Assembly: GCA_030039975.1 (NCBI GenBank)
Contig: JASHUO010000761.1
Coordinates: 1-6,170, forward strand
Direction of reading: 5' to 3'
DNA: 6,170 bases
Source of the DNA: Alphaproteobacteria bacterium
Lineage (GTDB): Bacteria > Pseudomonadota > Alphaproteobacteria > ATCC43930 > CGMCC-115725
Position 1 is the first letter of the stretch. Each line of letters begins with the position of its first letter. Position numbers and translations under genes: made by a program. Shown one piece after another: positions 1-5,572 of the stretch. The notes under the pieces are model-generated. The model was not told the DNA's origin. It worked only from the letters and a program-made list of their open reading frames with translations, and made no database searches.

Positions 1-251
1 CGCAATATTGGTGGACGAAGTCGCTGCATCTGGCGCCGCCTTCGGCGGTAACGCCGTTCAACTACCTGTCGCTGGTCTGGGCGACGATCATCGGCTTTTT
101 CGTCTGGGGCGATACACCGACGGCGCGGCTTCTCGTCGGCTCGGCCATCGTCATCGGCTCCGGCCTCTACATCGTCTGGCGCGAAACCGTGCGCCGCCGC
201 GAGCGCGCGCTCCTCACGGCAGTAAGTGAAGAATCACCGCAGAGGCAGTGA
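1..251 (+). CDS. EamA/DMT-family membrane transporter, C-terminal end (partial)
   Basis: This is the 3' end of a gene that begins upstream of the window. The reading frame starts at base 3 and gives 82 residues before a TGA at 249-251. Two hydrophobic segments are visible, at about visible residues 19-37 and 42-59. They are joined by a short loop (WGDTPT) and followed by a basic, arginine-rich tail (RETVRRRERA). The pattern of APPSAVTPFNYLSLVWA, a short loop, then VIGSGLYIVWRE is typical of the last two helices of EamA-domain drug/metabolite transporters (inner-membrane, usually ten helices). The substrate cannot be told from this fragment. The last residues (SPQRQ) and the stop codon are read from the left arm of the inverted repeat that follows, so the native C-terminus may have been altered. 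The gene converges on the minus-strand CoA-transferase gene. The family call is good; nothing here links it to the catabolic cluster. Confidence 0.82.
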   Translation, partial: QYWWTKSLHLAPPSAVTPFNYLSLVWATIIGFFVWGDTPTARLLVGSAIVIGSGLYIVWRETVRRRERALLTAVSEESPQRQ

Positions 252-329
252 GGCAATGAGAAGAGATTCCGGGCGCGCGAAGCGCGCGCCAATATTTTTC
301 TTCTCTGTGTCTCTGTGCCTCTGTGGTGA
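234..329. repeat. Imperfect inverted repeat with central GC hairpin, probable dispersed intergenic repeat
   Basis: The left arm (234-264) and the reverse complement of the right arm (299-329) match at 25 of 31 positions. Both begin TCACC(G/A)CAGAGGCA and end GAGAAGA. Between them lies a perfect 8-bp GC stem (272-279 with 283-290, loop AAG). The right arm (TCTGTGTCTCTGTGCCTCTGTGG core) resembles a low-complexity repeat that I recall as common in intergenic DNA of environmental bacteria. When translated it gives the often mis-annotated peptide TTEAQRHREE, which is seen here on the minus strand. Compared with the neighbouring genes the arms are purine/pyrimidine-skewed, and codon-like structure is lost. 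The element fills nearly the whole gap between two convergent genes. A non-autonomous, MITE- or REP-like mobile origin is inference; no flanking target duplication is clear. Confidence 0.7.
272..299 (+). terminator. Possible rho-independent terminator for the transporter gene
   Basis: An 8-bp all-GC stem (GGCGCGCG pairing with CGCGCGCC, loop AAG) is followed by AATATTTTT, which gives a U-rich run on the plus-strand transcript. It begins 20 nt after the transporter stop. The T-run starts a few bases after the stem, so it is not a textbook terminator. The hairpin is also the core of the inverted repeat, so termination may be a side effect of the repeat. In the minus direction the stem is not followed by a T-run. 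Confidence 0.5.
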
Positions 330-338
330 AAATCCTTT

Positions 339-1469
339 TCACTGCTCCGAAGCCAGTCCCAGCCCGGCGAGCACCGCGGCGGTGTGCTCGCCGAGGCGCG
401 GCGCGGCGAGGTGCGGGGCGGGCGGCTCGTCGCGGAATTTGATCACCGGCCCCAGATGCTCGCGTCCCGCATCGTCGAGGAGGATCATGCCGCGCGCCCG
501 CGCTTGCGGGTCGTCGACCGCCTCGCGCAGATCGTTCACCGGCGCAAAGCAGACGTCGCGGCCGCGGAACCATTCGATCCAATCCGCCTGGCTGCGTTCG
601 CGGAAGACTTGGGCGAGATACTGGATCAATGGCTGCTGATGCGGGCCTGGTCCGCGCTCGGCGAGCGGCGCGAGATCGAGCCGGCCGAGCGCGCCCAGGA
701 GCGTGCGCACGAATTTCGTCTCCTGCCCGCCCAAAGCGATGTGGCGCCCGTCGCGCGTCTGATAGAGGTGATAGAAGGCGGCGCCGCCGGTCGAGCGCTC
801 GTGCTTTGCCACCGGCGCGCGGCGCTCGGCGAAGACCGGGCCGAGAGAATTGGGCAAACCGCCGAGTGCCGCGTCATGCATCGCCATGTCGATATAGTCG
901 CCGCGCCCGCTGCTCTCGCGCCGAAACAGTGCCATCAGCACCGCCGAAAGCCCTTGCAGCGACGCCAGCATATCCGCCGCGGCCAGCCCGGGGATCGCCG
1001 GAGCGCCGTCTTCGCCCAAAGTCAGGCCGACCGAGCCGGCGAGCGCCTCGACGGCGAGATCATGCGCCGGCCGCTCGCGATAAGGCCCGGCCTGGCCGAA
1101 GGCGCTGATCGAGCAATAGACGAGGCGCGGATTGAGCGCGGCGAGCGTCGCGTAATCGGCGTTGAGCCGCTGCATCACGCCGGGGCGGAAGCTCTCGACG
1201 AACACATCGGCGGTGCGGCAGAGCGCGTGCAGCGCTTTTTGCCCGAGCGGCGATTTGAGATCGAGCACCACGCTCTTCTTGCCGCGATTCAAAGTGCGGA
1301 AGAAGACGGTGGTCTCGCCATCGGCAAGGCCGATCGAACGGCCGGGATCGCCTTCGCCCGGCGCTTCGATCTTGATCACCTCGGCCCCGTGATCGGCCAG
1401 CGTCAAGGTCAGATAGGGGCCGGGCAGGAAATAGGAGAGATCGACGACGCGCAGGCCCTCGAGCTTCAT
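339..1469 (-). CDS. Class III CoA-transferase / alpha-methylacyl-CoA racemase family protein
   Basis: This 376-residue protein belongs to the CaiB/BaiF (family III) CoA-transferases, which move CoA between carboxylic acids; the same fold also includes alpha-methylacyl-CoA racemases. Family signatures are LEGLRVVDLS at 3-12, ADHGAEVIKIE at 25-35, NRGKKSVVLDLK at 61-72, DVFVESFRPGVM at 88-99, GRGDYIDMAMHD at 188-199 and PVND at 310-313. The catalytic region has His136-Asp137 (AHD) and Asp166 (AADM). Asp137 sits where transferases carry the acylated aspartate. His136 plus Asp166 match the His/Asp acid-base pair described for the racemases, so either activity is possible. Length is normal for the family (about 380-400). 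I chose the ATG at 1467-1469 because it begins the conserved N-terminus and has GAGGTG upstream; the open frame extends further but overlaps the MFS gene. It is the last gene of the minus operon, 23 nt after the MFS stop. The family call is firm; the acid substrate is unknown. Confidence 0.93.
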   Translation of the reverse strand: MKLEGLRVVDLSYFLPGPYLTLTLADHGAEVIKIEAPGEGDPGRSIGLADGETTVFFRTLNRGKKSVVLDLKSPLGQKALHALCRTADVFVESFRPGVMQRLNADYATLAALNPRLVYCSISAFGQAGPYRERPAHDLAVEALAGSVGLTLGEDGAPAIPGLAAADMLASLQGLSAVLMALFRRESSGRGDYIDMAMHDAALGGLPNSLGPVFAERRAPVAKHERSTGGAAFYHLYQTRDGRHIALGGQETKFVRTLLGALGRLDLAPLAERGPGPHQQPLIQYLAQVFRERSQADWIEWFRGRDVCFAPVNDLREAVDDPQARARGMILLDDAGREHLGPVIKFRDEPPAPHLAAPRLGEHTAAVLAGLGLASEQ

Positions 1470-1492
1470 GGCGACACCTCGACGTAGCACGC

Positions 1493-2878
1493 CTATTGCG
1501 CCGGATCGACCGCAGCTTCCGTCGCGGATGCCGGCGCTTTCACCGCCGCGGGGACCAGGGCTTCGAGCGGGCGTCCCTTGGTCTCGATGCCAAAGAACGC
1601 GACCAGCAGCCCCTGAAGCGCGAGCAGCGCGCCGACCATGGCGATGACGCCAACCACCCCGAAAGCGGCAAACAGCGGCACCGTCAGTTGCGGCGTCAGA
1701 ATCGTCATCATGCGGCCGGCAGTGTTGCAGAAGCCGGCGCCGCGCATGCGCAGCTCGGTCGGGAACAGCTCGGGGACATAGAGGCCCCAGGCAATGGCGA
1801 CGAGCACATAGACCGAGGTGACGAGCAGGAAGCCGACGAAGGTCAGCGCCGCGGCATCGGTCATGGTCGGATAGAGCGCGCCGAAGACGATGGCGAGAAC
1901 CGCGCCGCCGATGATGCATGGCTTGCGCCCGACGCGGTCGCCGAGCCACATGCCGATCAGCGCACCGACGGGTCCGCCTGCCGACATGATCATGGTGTAG
2001 TCGAGCGAGGTCACGATATTCATGCCCTGCTTGACCATGAAGGTCGGCAGAAAGGCGATGAAGCCGTAAATCGCGGTGTTGAGCGCGATCAGCAGCACGC
2101 TGCCGGTGATCGTGCGCAGGATCAGCCCTGGCGAGAACAGCGTCGCCAGCGATGGCCGGTGCAGCAGCCGCATGGCGCTCGGCGCCGCCGGCGGCAAGGC
2201 CCGGCCGCGGCCCACCTCCTGCTCGATGGCGGCGAGCACGCGCTCCGCCTCGTCGACCTGGCCCTTGGCTTCGAGCCAGCGCGGCGATTCCGGCATGGAT
2301 TTACGCAGATACCACACGATCACGGCACCGACGCCGACGATGACGAACATCCATCGCCAGCCCCAATTCGGAATGACGACGCGGCCGACCAGCGCCGAGA
2401 TGAACAAGGCCGAGTTGGTGATCACGGCGAGCGCCGTGCCCCAGCGGCCGCGGCTCTGGGGCGGAACGAACTCGCTCAAGGCGACGTAACCGACGACGAT
2501 TTCGGCGCCGAGACCGAGCCCCATCACGAAGCGCGCCGCGATCAGCCAGGTCATGCTCGGCGCCGCCGCGCCGGCGAGGGAGGCGAGGCCGAACACCAGA
2601 AGATTGACCTGATAGGAATAGCGCCGCCCGAAACGGTCGCCGAGTACGCCGGCGATCCAGGCACCGACCACCATCCCGCCGAAGGTCACCGAGATGAAAT
2701 TGGCGTTGAGCGCCGGCGTCGACCATTTCTCCGTGACCAGGCTGGCCAGCACGGAGCCTTGCAGATAGATCTCGAATGCGTCCAGAAACATGCCGGCGGC
2801 AATGAGGCCGAGCACCCGATAGTGAAAGGCCGCGATCGGCAGGCGATCGAGGCGCGCTCCTGCATTTACCGCCGTCAT
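1493..2878 (-). CDS. MFS transporter, metabolite:H+ symporter / sugar-porter-like
   Basis: This 461-residue inner-membrane carrier has about twelve hydrophobic segments in two six-helix halves, with a hydrophilic central loop at about 190-250. MFS motif A appears in both halves: GVLGDRFGRR at 77-86 and GMWLGDRVGRK at 309-319. Other markers are RFVMGLGLGAE at 116-126, SRGRWG at 142-147, PESPRWL at 196-202, PELFPTELRMRG at 369-380 and a C-terminal ETKGRPLE at 432-439. This set is shared by sugar porters, SV2/NiaP-like carriers and aromatic-acid carriers. Asp33 in helix 1 (FLDAFEIY) is typical of the acid- and niacin-type branch. GGGAGGAG lies just before the ATG. The gene sits between the MaoC-like and CoA-transferase genes (gaps of 51 and 23 nt), so I infer that it imports the acid degraded by the cluster. 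Family confidence is high; the substrate is an inference. The alanine-rich tail after residue 443 looks dispensable. Confidence 0.92.
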   Translation of the reverse strand: MTAVNAGARLDRLPIAAFHYRVLGLIAAGMFLDAFEIYLQGSVLASLVTEKWSTPALNANFISVTFGGMVVGAWIAGVLGDRFGRRYSYQVNLLVFGLASLAGAAAPSMTWLIAARFVMGLGLGAEIVVGYVALSEFVPPQSRGRWGTALAVITNSALFISALVGRVVIPNWGWRWMFVIVGVGAVIVWYLRKSMPESPRWLEAKGQVDEAERVLAAIEQEVGRGRALPPAAPSAMRLLHRPSLATLFSPGLILRTITGSVLLIALNTAIYGFIAFLPTFMVKQGMNIVTSLDYTMIMSAGGPVGALIGMWLGDRVGRKPCIIGGAVLAIVFGALYPTMTDAAALTFVGFLLVTSVYVLVAIAWGLYVPELFPTELRMRGAGFCNTAGRMMTILTPQLTVPLFAAFGVVGVIAMVGALLALQGLLVAFFGIETKGRPLEALVPAAVKAPASATEAAVDPAQ

Positions 2879-2929
2879 GTTCTCCTCCCGCTGTATCCGG
2901 CCTGCGCCGTCGCTGTGGTTGCCTCGATG

Positions 2930-3448
2930 TCAGTAGTCGGCGCGATCGTCGACCGCATGCCCGCGCTTGGGCACGAGCACGATCCGTTCATAGGTCATGA
3001 AGATCGTGCCGTCGGCCTTGCGTCCGGTGGTGCGCACGGTGACGACGCCCTGCGTCGGTCGTTTCGCCGATTGGCGTTTCGCGATGACTTCGGACTCGGC
3101 GTAAATGGTGTCGCCGACGAAGACCGGCGCGACCAGGCGAATGTCATTCCAACCGAGATTGCCGATGGCCTTCTGACTGACATCGCTGACGCTCATACCG
3201 GCGACGATCGAGAGCGTGAGACAGCTGTTCACCAGCAGCCGCCCGAACTCCGACTTTGCCGCATAGGCCGCGTCGAAATGCACCGGATGCTGGTTCATGG
3301 TGAGCAGCGTGAACCAAGTGTTGTCGGTCTCGGTGATGGTGCGGCCGGGGCGATGTTCATAGACATCGCCGATGTTGAAATCCTCGTAATAGCGCCCGTA
3401 GCTCTCGCGCCAGCGGGAGGGCCCGACTTGCTTTGCGGTGGCGACCAA
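2930..3448 (-). CDS. MaoC-like acyl-CoA dehydratase/hydratase (single hotdog domain)
   Basis: This 172-residue hotdog-fold protein resembles MaoC-type enoyl-CoA hydratases, including the group that acts on mesaconyl- or itaconyl-type CoA esters. Family landmarks are YYEDFNIGDVYEHRPGRTIT at 20-39, HPVHFDAAYA at 54-63, FGRLLVNS at 68-75, the hydrophobic helix LTLSIVAGMSVSD at 77-89 and PVFVGDTIYAESEV at 108-121. In R-specific hydratases the active site is Asp-x4-His. Here the His is His57, but the Asp position is Asn52. I recall the same substitution in the close subfamily, so it need not mean loss of function. There is no ATG near the N-terminus. I chose TTG at 3446-3448 because GGGAGGA lies 5 nt upstream. 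A longer TTG start at 3526 would put the operator and promoter inside the coding region. It is the first gene of the minus operon. It is probably soluble and cytoplasmic; the substrate is unknown. Confidence 0.9.
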   Translation of the reverse strand: MVATAKQVGPSRWRESYGRYYEDFNIGDVYEHRPGRTITETDNTWFTLLTMNQHPVHFDAAYAAKSEFGRLLVNSCLTLSIVAGMSVSDVSQKAIGNLGWNDIRLVAPVFVGDTIYAESEVIAKRQSAKRPTQGVVTVRTTGRKADGTIFMTYERIVLVPKRGHAVDDRADY

Positions 3449-3453
3449 CTTTT

Positions 3454-3460
3454 CCTCCCT
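3454..3460 (-). promoter_or_regulatory. Ribosome binding site that fixes the TTG start of the MaoC-like gene
   Basis: On the minus strand the leader reads AGGGAGGAAAAG followed by TTG. The Shine-Dalgarno core GGAGG is 5 nt before the TTG, which is good spacing. No comparable site precedes the alternative in-frame TTG at 3524-3526, so translation most likely begins at 3448. Confidence 0.75.
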
Positions 3461-3479
3461 GGCGCGTGCAGCCGCGCCT

Positions 3480-3499
3480 GTACTTGTCCGGACAAGTAC
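3480..3499. promoter_or_regulatory. Perfect 20-bp palindrome, probable GntR-family operator (site 1)
   Basis: The sequence GTACTTGTCCGGACAAGTAC is an exact palindrome located between the divergent MaoC-like and gntR genes, 31 nt upstream of the MaoC-like start. Its length and symmetry suit a GntR dimer. A near copy lies before the acyl-CoA dehydrogenase gene (4365-4380). It overlaps the proposed -10 and start region of the minus promoter, so binding should repress. Autoregulation of gntR is also likely from its position. That the protein encoded next door is the binder is inference from synteny and the shared site. Confidence 0.75.
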
Positions 3500-3526
3500 G
3501 CTATCCTGGCGGGAACGGTCGGTCAA
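3498..3526 (-). promoter_or_regulatory. Putative sigma70-type promoter for the MaoC/MFS/CoA-transferase operon
   Basis: On the minus strand TTGACC (3526 to 3521) serves as a good -35. After a 17-nt spacer comes TAGCGT (3503 to 3498), a weak -10. The start would fall near 3490, inside the palindrome, leaving a leader of about 40 nt before the TTG start. The -35 and spacing are convincing; the -10 matches the consensus at only three positions. I could not assign a clear plus-strand promoter for gntR in the rest of this 118-bp gap. Confidence 0.5.
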
Positions 3527-3566
3527 GCGTCCGATTGCCGGCGCGTGGAGCGGTCGCGAGGGAGAG

Positions 3567-4331
3567 ATGCGGCGAAAGACGCAACGGGTCGAGTTTCGAC
3601 GCGACGGCGATGTGCCGCTCTATAGCCGTGTCGTCGCCGCCCTGAATGAGCAGATCGCCGCGGGCCGCATCGCCGTCGGCACGCGCCTGCCCTCGGAAGA
3701 AGAACTCTGCGGCCAGTTCCGCGTCAGCCGCCACACGGTCCGGGAAGCGCTCCGGAAGCTGCGCGAGGAGGGTCTGGTGAGCTCGCGCCAGGGCGCCGGA
3801 ACCACGGTGGTCCGCAAATCTCCGGCACCGCCGCTCTATACGCATTCCGTGAGCTCGATCGACGAACTGGTGCAATACGCCGTCGCCACCCGCTACCGCG
3901 CCCGCAGCACCGGCGCGATTGCAGCCGACCGCGAGCTTGCGCAACGGCTGGGCTGCGCGAGCGGCACGCGATGGCTGCGGCTCGAAGGTTTTCGCTATGT
4001 GCCGGGTGACGATCTGCCCTTCTGCTGGACCCAAGTCTATGTCAGCGCCGCCTATGCCGGCGTTGCCGAGGTGGTCGGCAAGAAAGCCGGCCCGATCTAT
4101 GCCTTGATCGAGGAGATCTACGGCGAGAAGGTGACCGAGATCGAACAGACTTTGCGCGTCATCGCCATGCCGGCTGCGGCGGCGGCAGGTCTCCGCGTCG
4201 ACGCCGGCAGCCCCGCCATCGAGCTGCGGCGCTCCTATCGGCTTGCCACCGGTGAGCTCGCGGAGATCGCGTTCAACCTGCATCCGGCCGATCGCTTCAG
4301 CTATTCGCTCACCTTGCGCCGCCACCGATGA
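3567..4331 (+). CDS. GntR-family transcriptional regulator, HutC subfamily (UTRA domain)
   Basis: This 254-residue DNA-binding repressor-type protein has an N-terminal winged helix-turn-helix at about 16-84. Typical GntR wording is PLYSRVVAALNEQI at 17-30, RLPSEEELCGQFRVSRHTVR at 40-59, ALRKLREEGLVSSRQGAGTTV at 61-81. The C-terminal half (about 105-250) matches the UTRA ligand-binding fold of HutC-like proteins: TRWLRLEGFRY at 134-144, PIYALIEEIYG at 176-186, AIELRRSYR at 217-225 and the end FSYSLTLRR at 244-252. Length fits the family (about 240-255). I chose ATG 3567 because a GAGGG lies 4 nt upstream and the protein begins just before the HTH; a longer GTG-initiated frame would run across the operator. 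It is divergent from the MaoC operon and 62 nt ahead of the acyl-CoA dehydrogenase. The two similar palindromic sites suggest that it controls both operons. The effector is unknown, perhaps the substrate acid or a CoA ester. Confidence 0.93.
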   Translation: MRRKTQRVEFRRDGDVPLYSRVVAALNEQIAAGRIAVGTRLPSEEELCGQFRVSRHTVREALRKLREEGLVSSRQGAGTTVVRKSPAPPLYTHSVSSIDELVQYAVATRYRARSTGAIAADRELAQRLGCASGTRWLRLEGFRYVPGDDLPFCWTQVYVSAAYAGVAEVVGKKAGPIYALIEEIYGEKVTEIEQTLRVIAMPAAAAAGLRVDAGSPAIELRRSYRLATGELAEIAFNLHPADRFSYSLTLRRHR

Positions 4332-4338
4332 GAGGCGC

Positions 4339-4368
4339 TTGACGGCGCCCGCGGCAATCGCGAAACAT
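4339..4368 (+). promoter_or_regulatory. Putative sigma70-type promoter for the acyl-CoA dehydrogenase gene
   Basis: TTGACG (4339-4344) is followed, after 18 nt, by AAACAT (4363-4368), a weak -10. Transcription would start near 4375, inside the second operator-like site. This would let the dehydrogenase and downstream genes be induced separately from gntR. The -35 is good and the -10 is only a partial match. Confidence 0.45.
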
Positions 4369-4380
4369 GTCCGTACAAGT
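4365..4380. promoter_or_regulatory. Imperfect palindrome matching site 1, probable GntR operator (site 2)
   Basis: ACATGTCCGTACAAGT matches the core of site 1 (ACTTGTCCGGACAAGT) at 14 of 16 positions and is itself palindromic at 12 of 16. It lies in the 62-nt gap between gntR and the acyl-CoA dehydrogenase, over the proposed -10 and start site. The degenerate half suggests weaker binding than site 1. An ATG within it (4367) is in frame with the dehydrogenase but lacks a ribosome site, and I do not regard it as the start. Confidence 0.65.
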
Positions 4381-4393
4381 TGGAGAGCCCATC

Positions 4394-5572
4394 ATGACGG
4401 AAAGCACGGCGGCGAATTCAGCGGCACAAGGCGAGGATCAGGACGCGCTCATCCTCGACAGCGTGCGGCGCTTTCTCGACCGCGAGGTGAAACCCCACGT
4501 CCACCGGCTCGAGCATGACGATATCTATCCCGAGGAGATCGTCGCCGGGATGAAAGCGCTCGGCCTGTTCGGCGCGACGATCGCCGCGGAGTATGGCGGG
4601 CTCGGCCTCTCGACGACGACCTATGCGCGGATCGTCGAGCTGGTCTCGAGCGTGTGGATGTCGCTCTCCGGCATCTTCAACTCGCATCTCATCATGGCCG
4701 CGGCGGTGCAGCGCTTCGGCACGGAAGCGCAGAAGCGCCATTTCCTGCCGCGCTTCGCCTCGGGCGAGCTGCGCGGCGGCCTCGCTCTGACCGAGCCCGA
4801 TTGCGGCACCGACCTGCAGGCGATCCGCACCACGGCGCGGCGCGACGGCGATCACTACCGCGTCAACGGCACCAAGACCTGGATCTCGAACGGCATCCAT
4901 GGCCAGTGCTTCGCGCTGCTGGTCAAGACCGATCCCGCCGCCCAACCGCGCCACCGCGGCATGAGCCTCTTCTTGGCCGAGAAGGGTCCTGGCTTCACGG
5001 TGAGCCGCAAGCTCGAGAAGCTCGGCTATAAGGGCATCGATTCGGCGGAGCTGGTCTTCACCGACTACCGCATTCCCGCCGACCGGCTGATCGGCGGCAG
5101 CGAGGGGCTGGGGCTGAAGCATGCGTTGGGCGGGCTCGAGCTCGGCCGCATCAATGTCGCGGCGCGCGGCGTCGGCGTGGCGCAGGCGGCGCTCGACCAG
5201 GCGGTCGCCTATAGCCAGGTGCGCAAGACCTTCGGCAAGCCGATCTGCGAGCATCAGGCGATCCAGCTGAAGCTCGCCGACATGGCAACGCAGGTGCGCG
5301 CCGCGCGGCTCCTCGTCCAGGATGCGGCGCACGCCTATGACCGCGGCGAGCGCTGCGACATGGAGGCCGGCATGGCGAAGCTCTTCGCCAGCGAGGCGGC
5401 CGTCTCCTGCAGCCTCGAATCGATGCGCATTCATGGCGGCTATGGCTATTCCAAGGAGTTTACGGTCGAGCGGCTCTATCGCGACGCGCCGCTTCTTGTC
5501 ATCGGCGAAGGCACCAACGAGCTGCAGCGAATCATCATTGCGCGCCAGCTCATCGAGCGGAATCCGGTATGA
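4394..5572 (+). CDS. Acyl-CoA dehydrogenase (FAD-dependent)
   Basis: This 392-residue soluble flavoenzyme should desaturate an acyl-CoA between C2 and C3 and pass electrons to electron-transfer flavoprotein. The three usual domains are present: N-terminal helical (about 15-125, with ATIAAEYGGLGL at 61-72), middle beta (about 126-235, with the FAD-contact motif LALTEPDCGTD at 130-140 and WISNG at 163-167), and C-terminal helical (about 240-390, with RKTFGKPICEHQAIQ at 277-291). Signatures IHGGYGYSKEF (346-356) and VERLYRDA (358-365) are intact. Glu372 in GEGTNELQR is the canonical catalytic base of the medium- and short-chain type enzymes; the alternative glutamate of isovaleryl-CoA dehydrogenase is absent (LELGR at 248-252). 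I chose ATG 4394 because GGAGAG lies 6 nt upstream; an earlier ATG at 4367 falls inside the operator. The stop overlaps the next start (ATGA), indicating translational coupling. Chain specificity is unknown. Confidence 0.95.
   Translation: MTESTAANSAAQGEDQDALILDSVRRFLDREVKPHVHRLEHDDIYPEEIVAGMKALGLFGATIAAEYGGLGLSTTTYARIVELVSSVWMSLSGIFNSHLIMAAAVQRFGTEAQKRHFLPRFASGELRGGLALTEPDCGTDLQAIRTTARRDGDHYRVNGTKTWISNGIHGQCFALLVKTDPAAQPRHRGMSLFLAEKGPGFTVSRKLEKLGYKGIDSAELVFTDYRIPADRLIGGSEGLGLKHALGGLELGRINVAARGVGVAQAALDQAVAYSQVRKTFGKPICEHQAIQLKLADMATQVRAARLLVQDAAHAYDRGERCDMEAGMAKLFASEAAVSCSLESMRIHGGYGYSKEFTVERLYRDAPLLVIGEGTNELQRIIIARQLIERNPV

Noticed and set aside
226..639. Small plus-strand open frame starting in the inverted repeat and running into the CoA-transferase gene
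   Set aside because: It reads through repeat sequence and the antisense of a conserved enzyme; the peptide is the typical spurious product of this type of repeat.
384..1487. A 367-codon plus-strand frame antisense to the first CoA-transferase
   Set aside because: Composition is that of an antisense shadow, and the minus-strand gene is a clear family member throughout its length.
1470..1949. N-terminal extension of the CoA-transferase frame by 160 codons
   Set aside because: The extension overlaps the MFS gene in another frame and is Arg/His-rich. The conserved family N-terminus starts at ATG 1469 with its own ribosome site.
2879..2929. Possible internal promoter or operator between the MaoC-like and MFS genes
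   Set aside because: The 51-nt gap contains the MFS ribosome site but no palindrome like sites 1 and 2 and no convincing -35/-10 pair, so simple co-transcription is more likely.
1496..3625. A 709-codon open frame on the plus strand, antisense to the MFS and MaoC-like genes
   Set aside because: It is rich in Arg, Asp, Glu, Gly and His, as expected for the reverse of GC-rich coding sequence, has no recognisable domain, and crosses two real genes plus the operator. The opposite-strand genes have clear family motifs and ribosome sites.
3501..4325. A 274-codon minus-strand frame antisense to gntR
   Set aside because: It is a shadow of the GntR/UTRA gene, with low-complexity Ala/Arg/Gly/Asp-rich content and no family signature.
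4367..4393. Upstream ATG at 4367 as the start of the acyl-CoA dehydrogenase
   Set aside because: It lies inside the operator-like site and the predicted transcription start region and has no Shine-Dalgarno, whereas ATG 4394 has GGAGAG at good spacing.
4418..5434. A 338-codon minus-strand frame antisense to the acyl-CoA dehydrogenase
   Set aside because: No domain motifs; it is fully covered by a well-conserved enzyme on the other strand.
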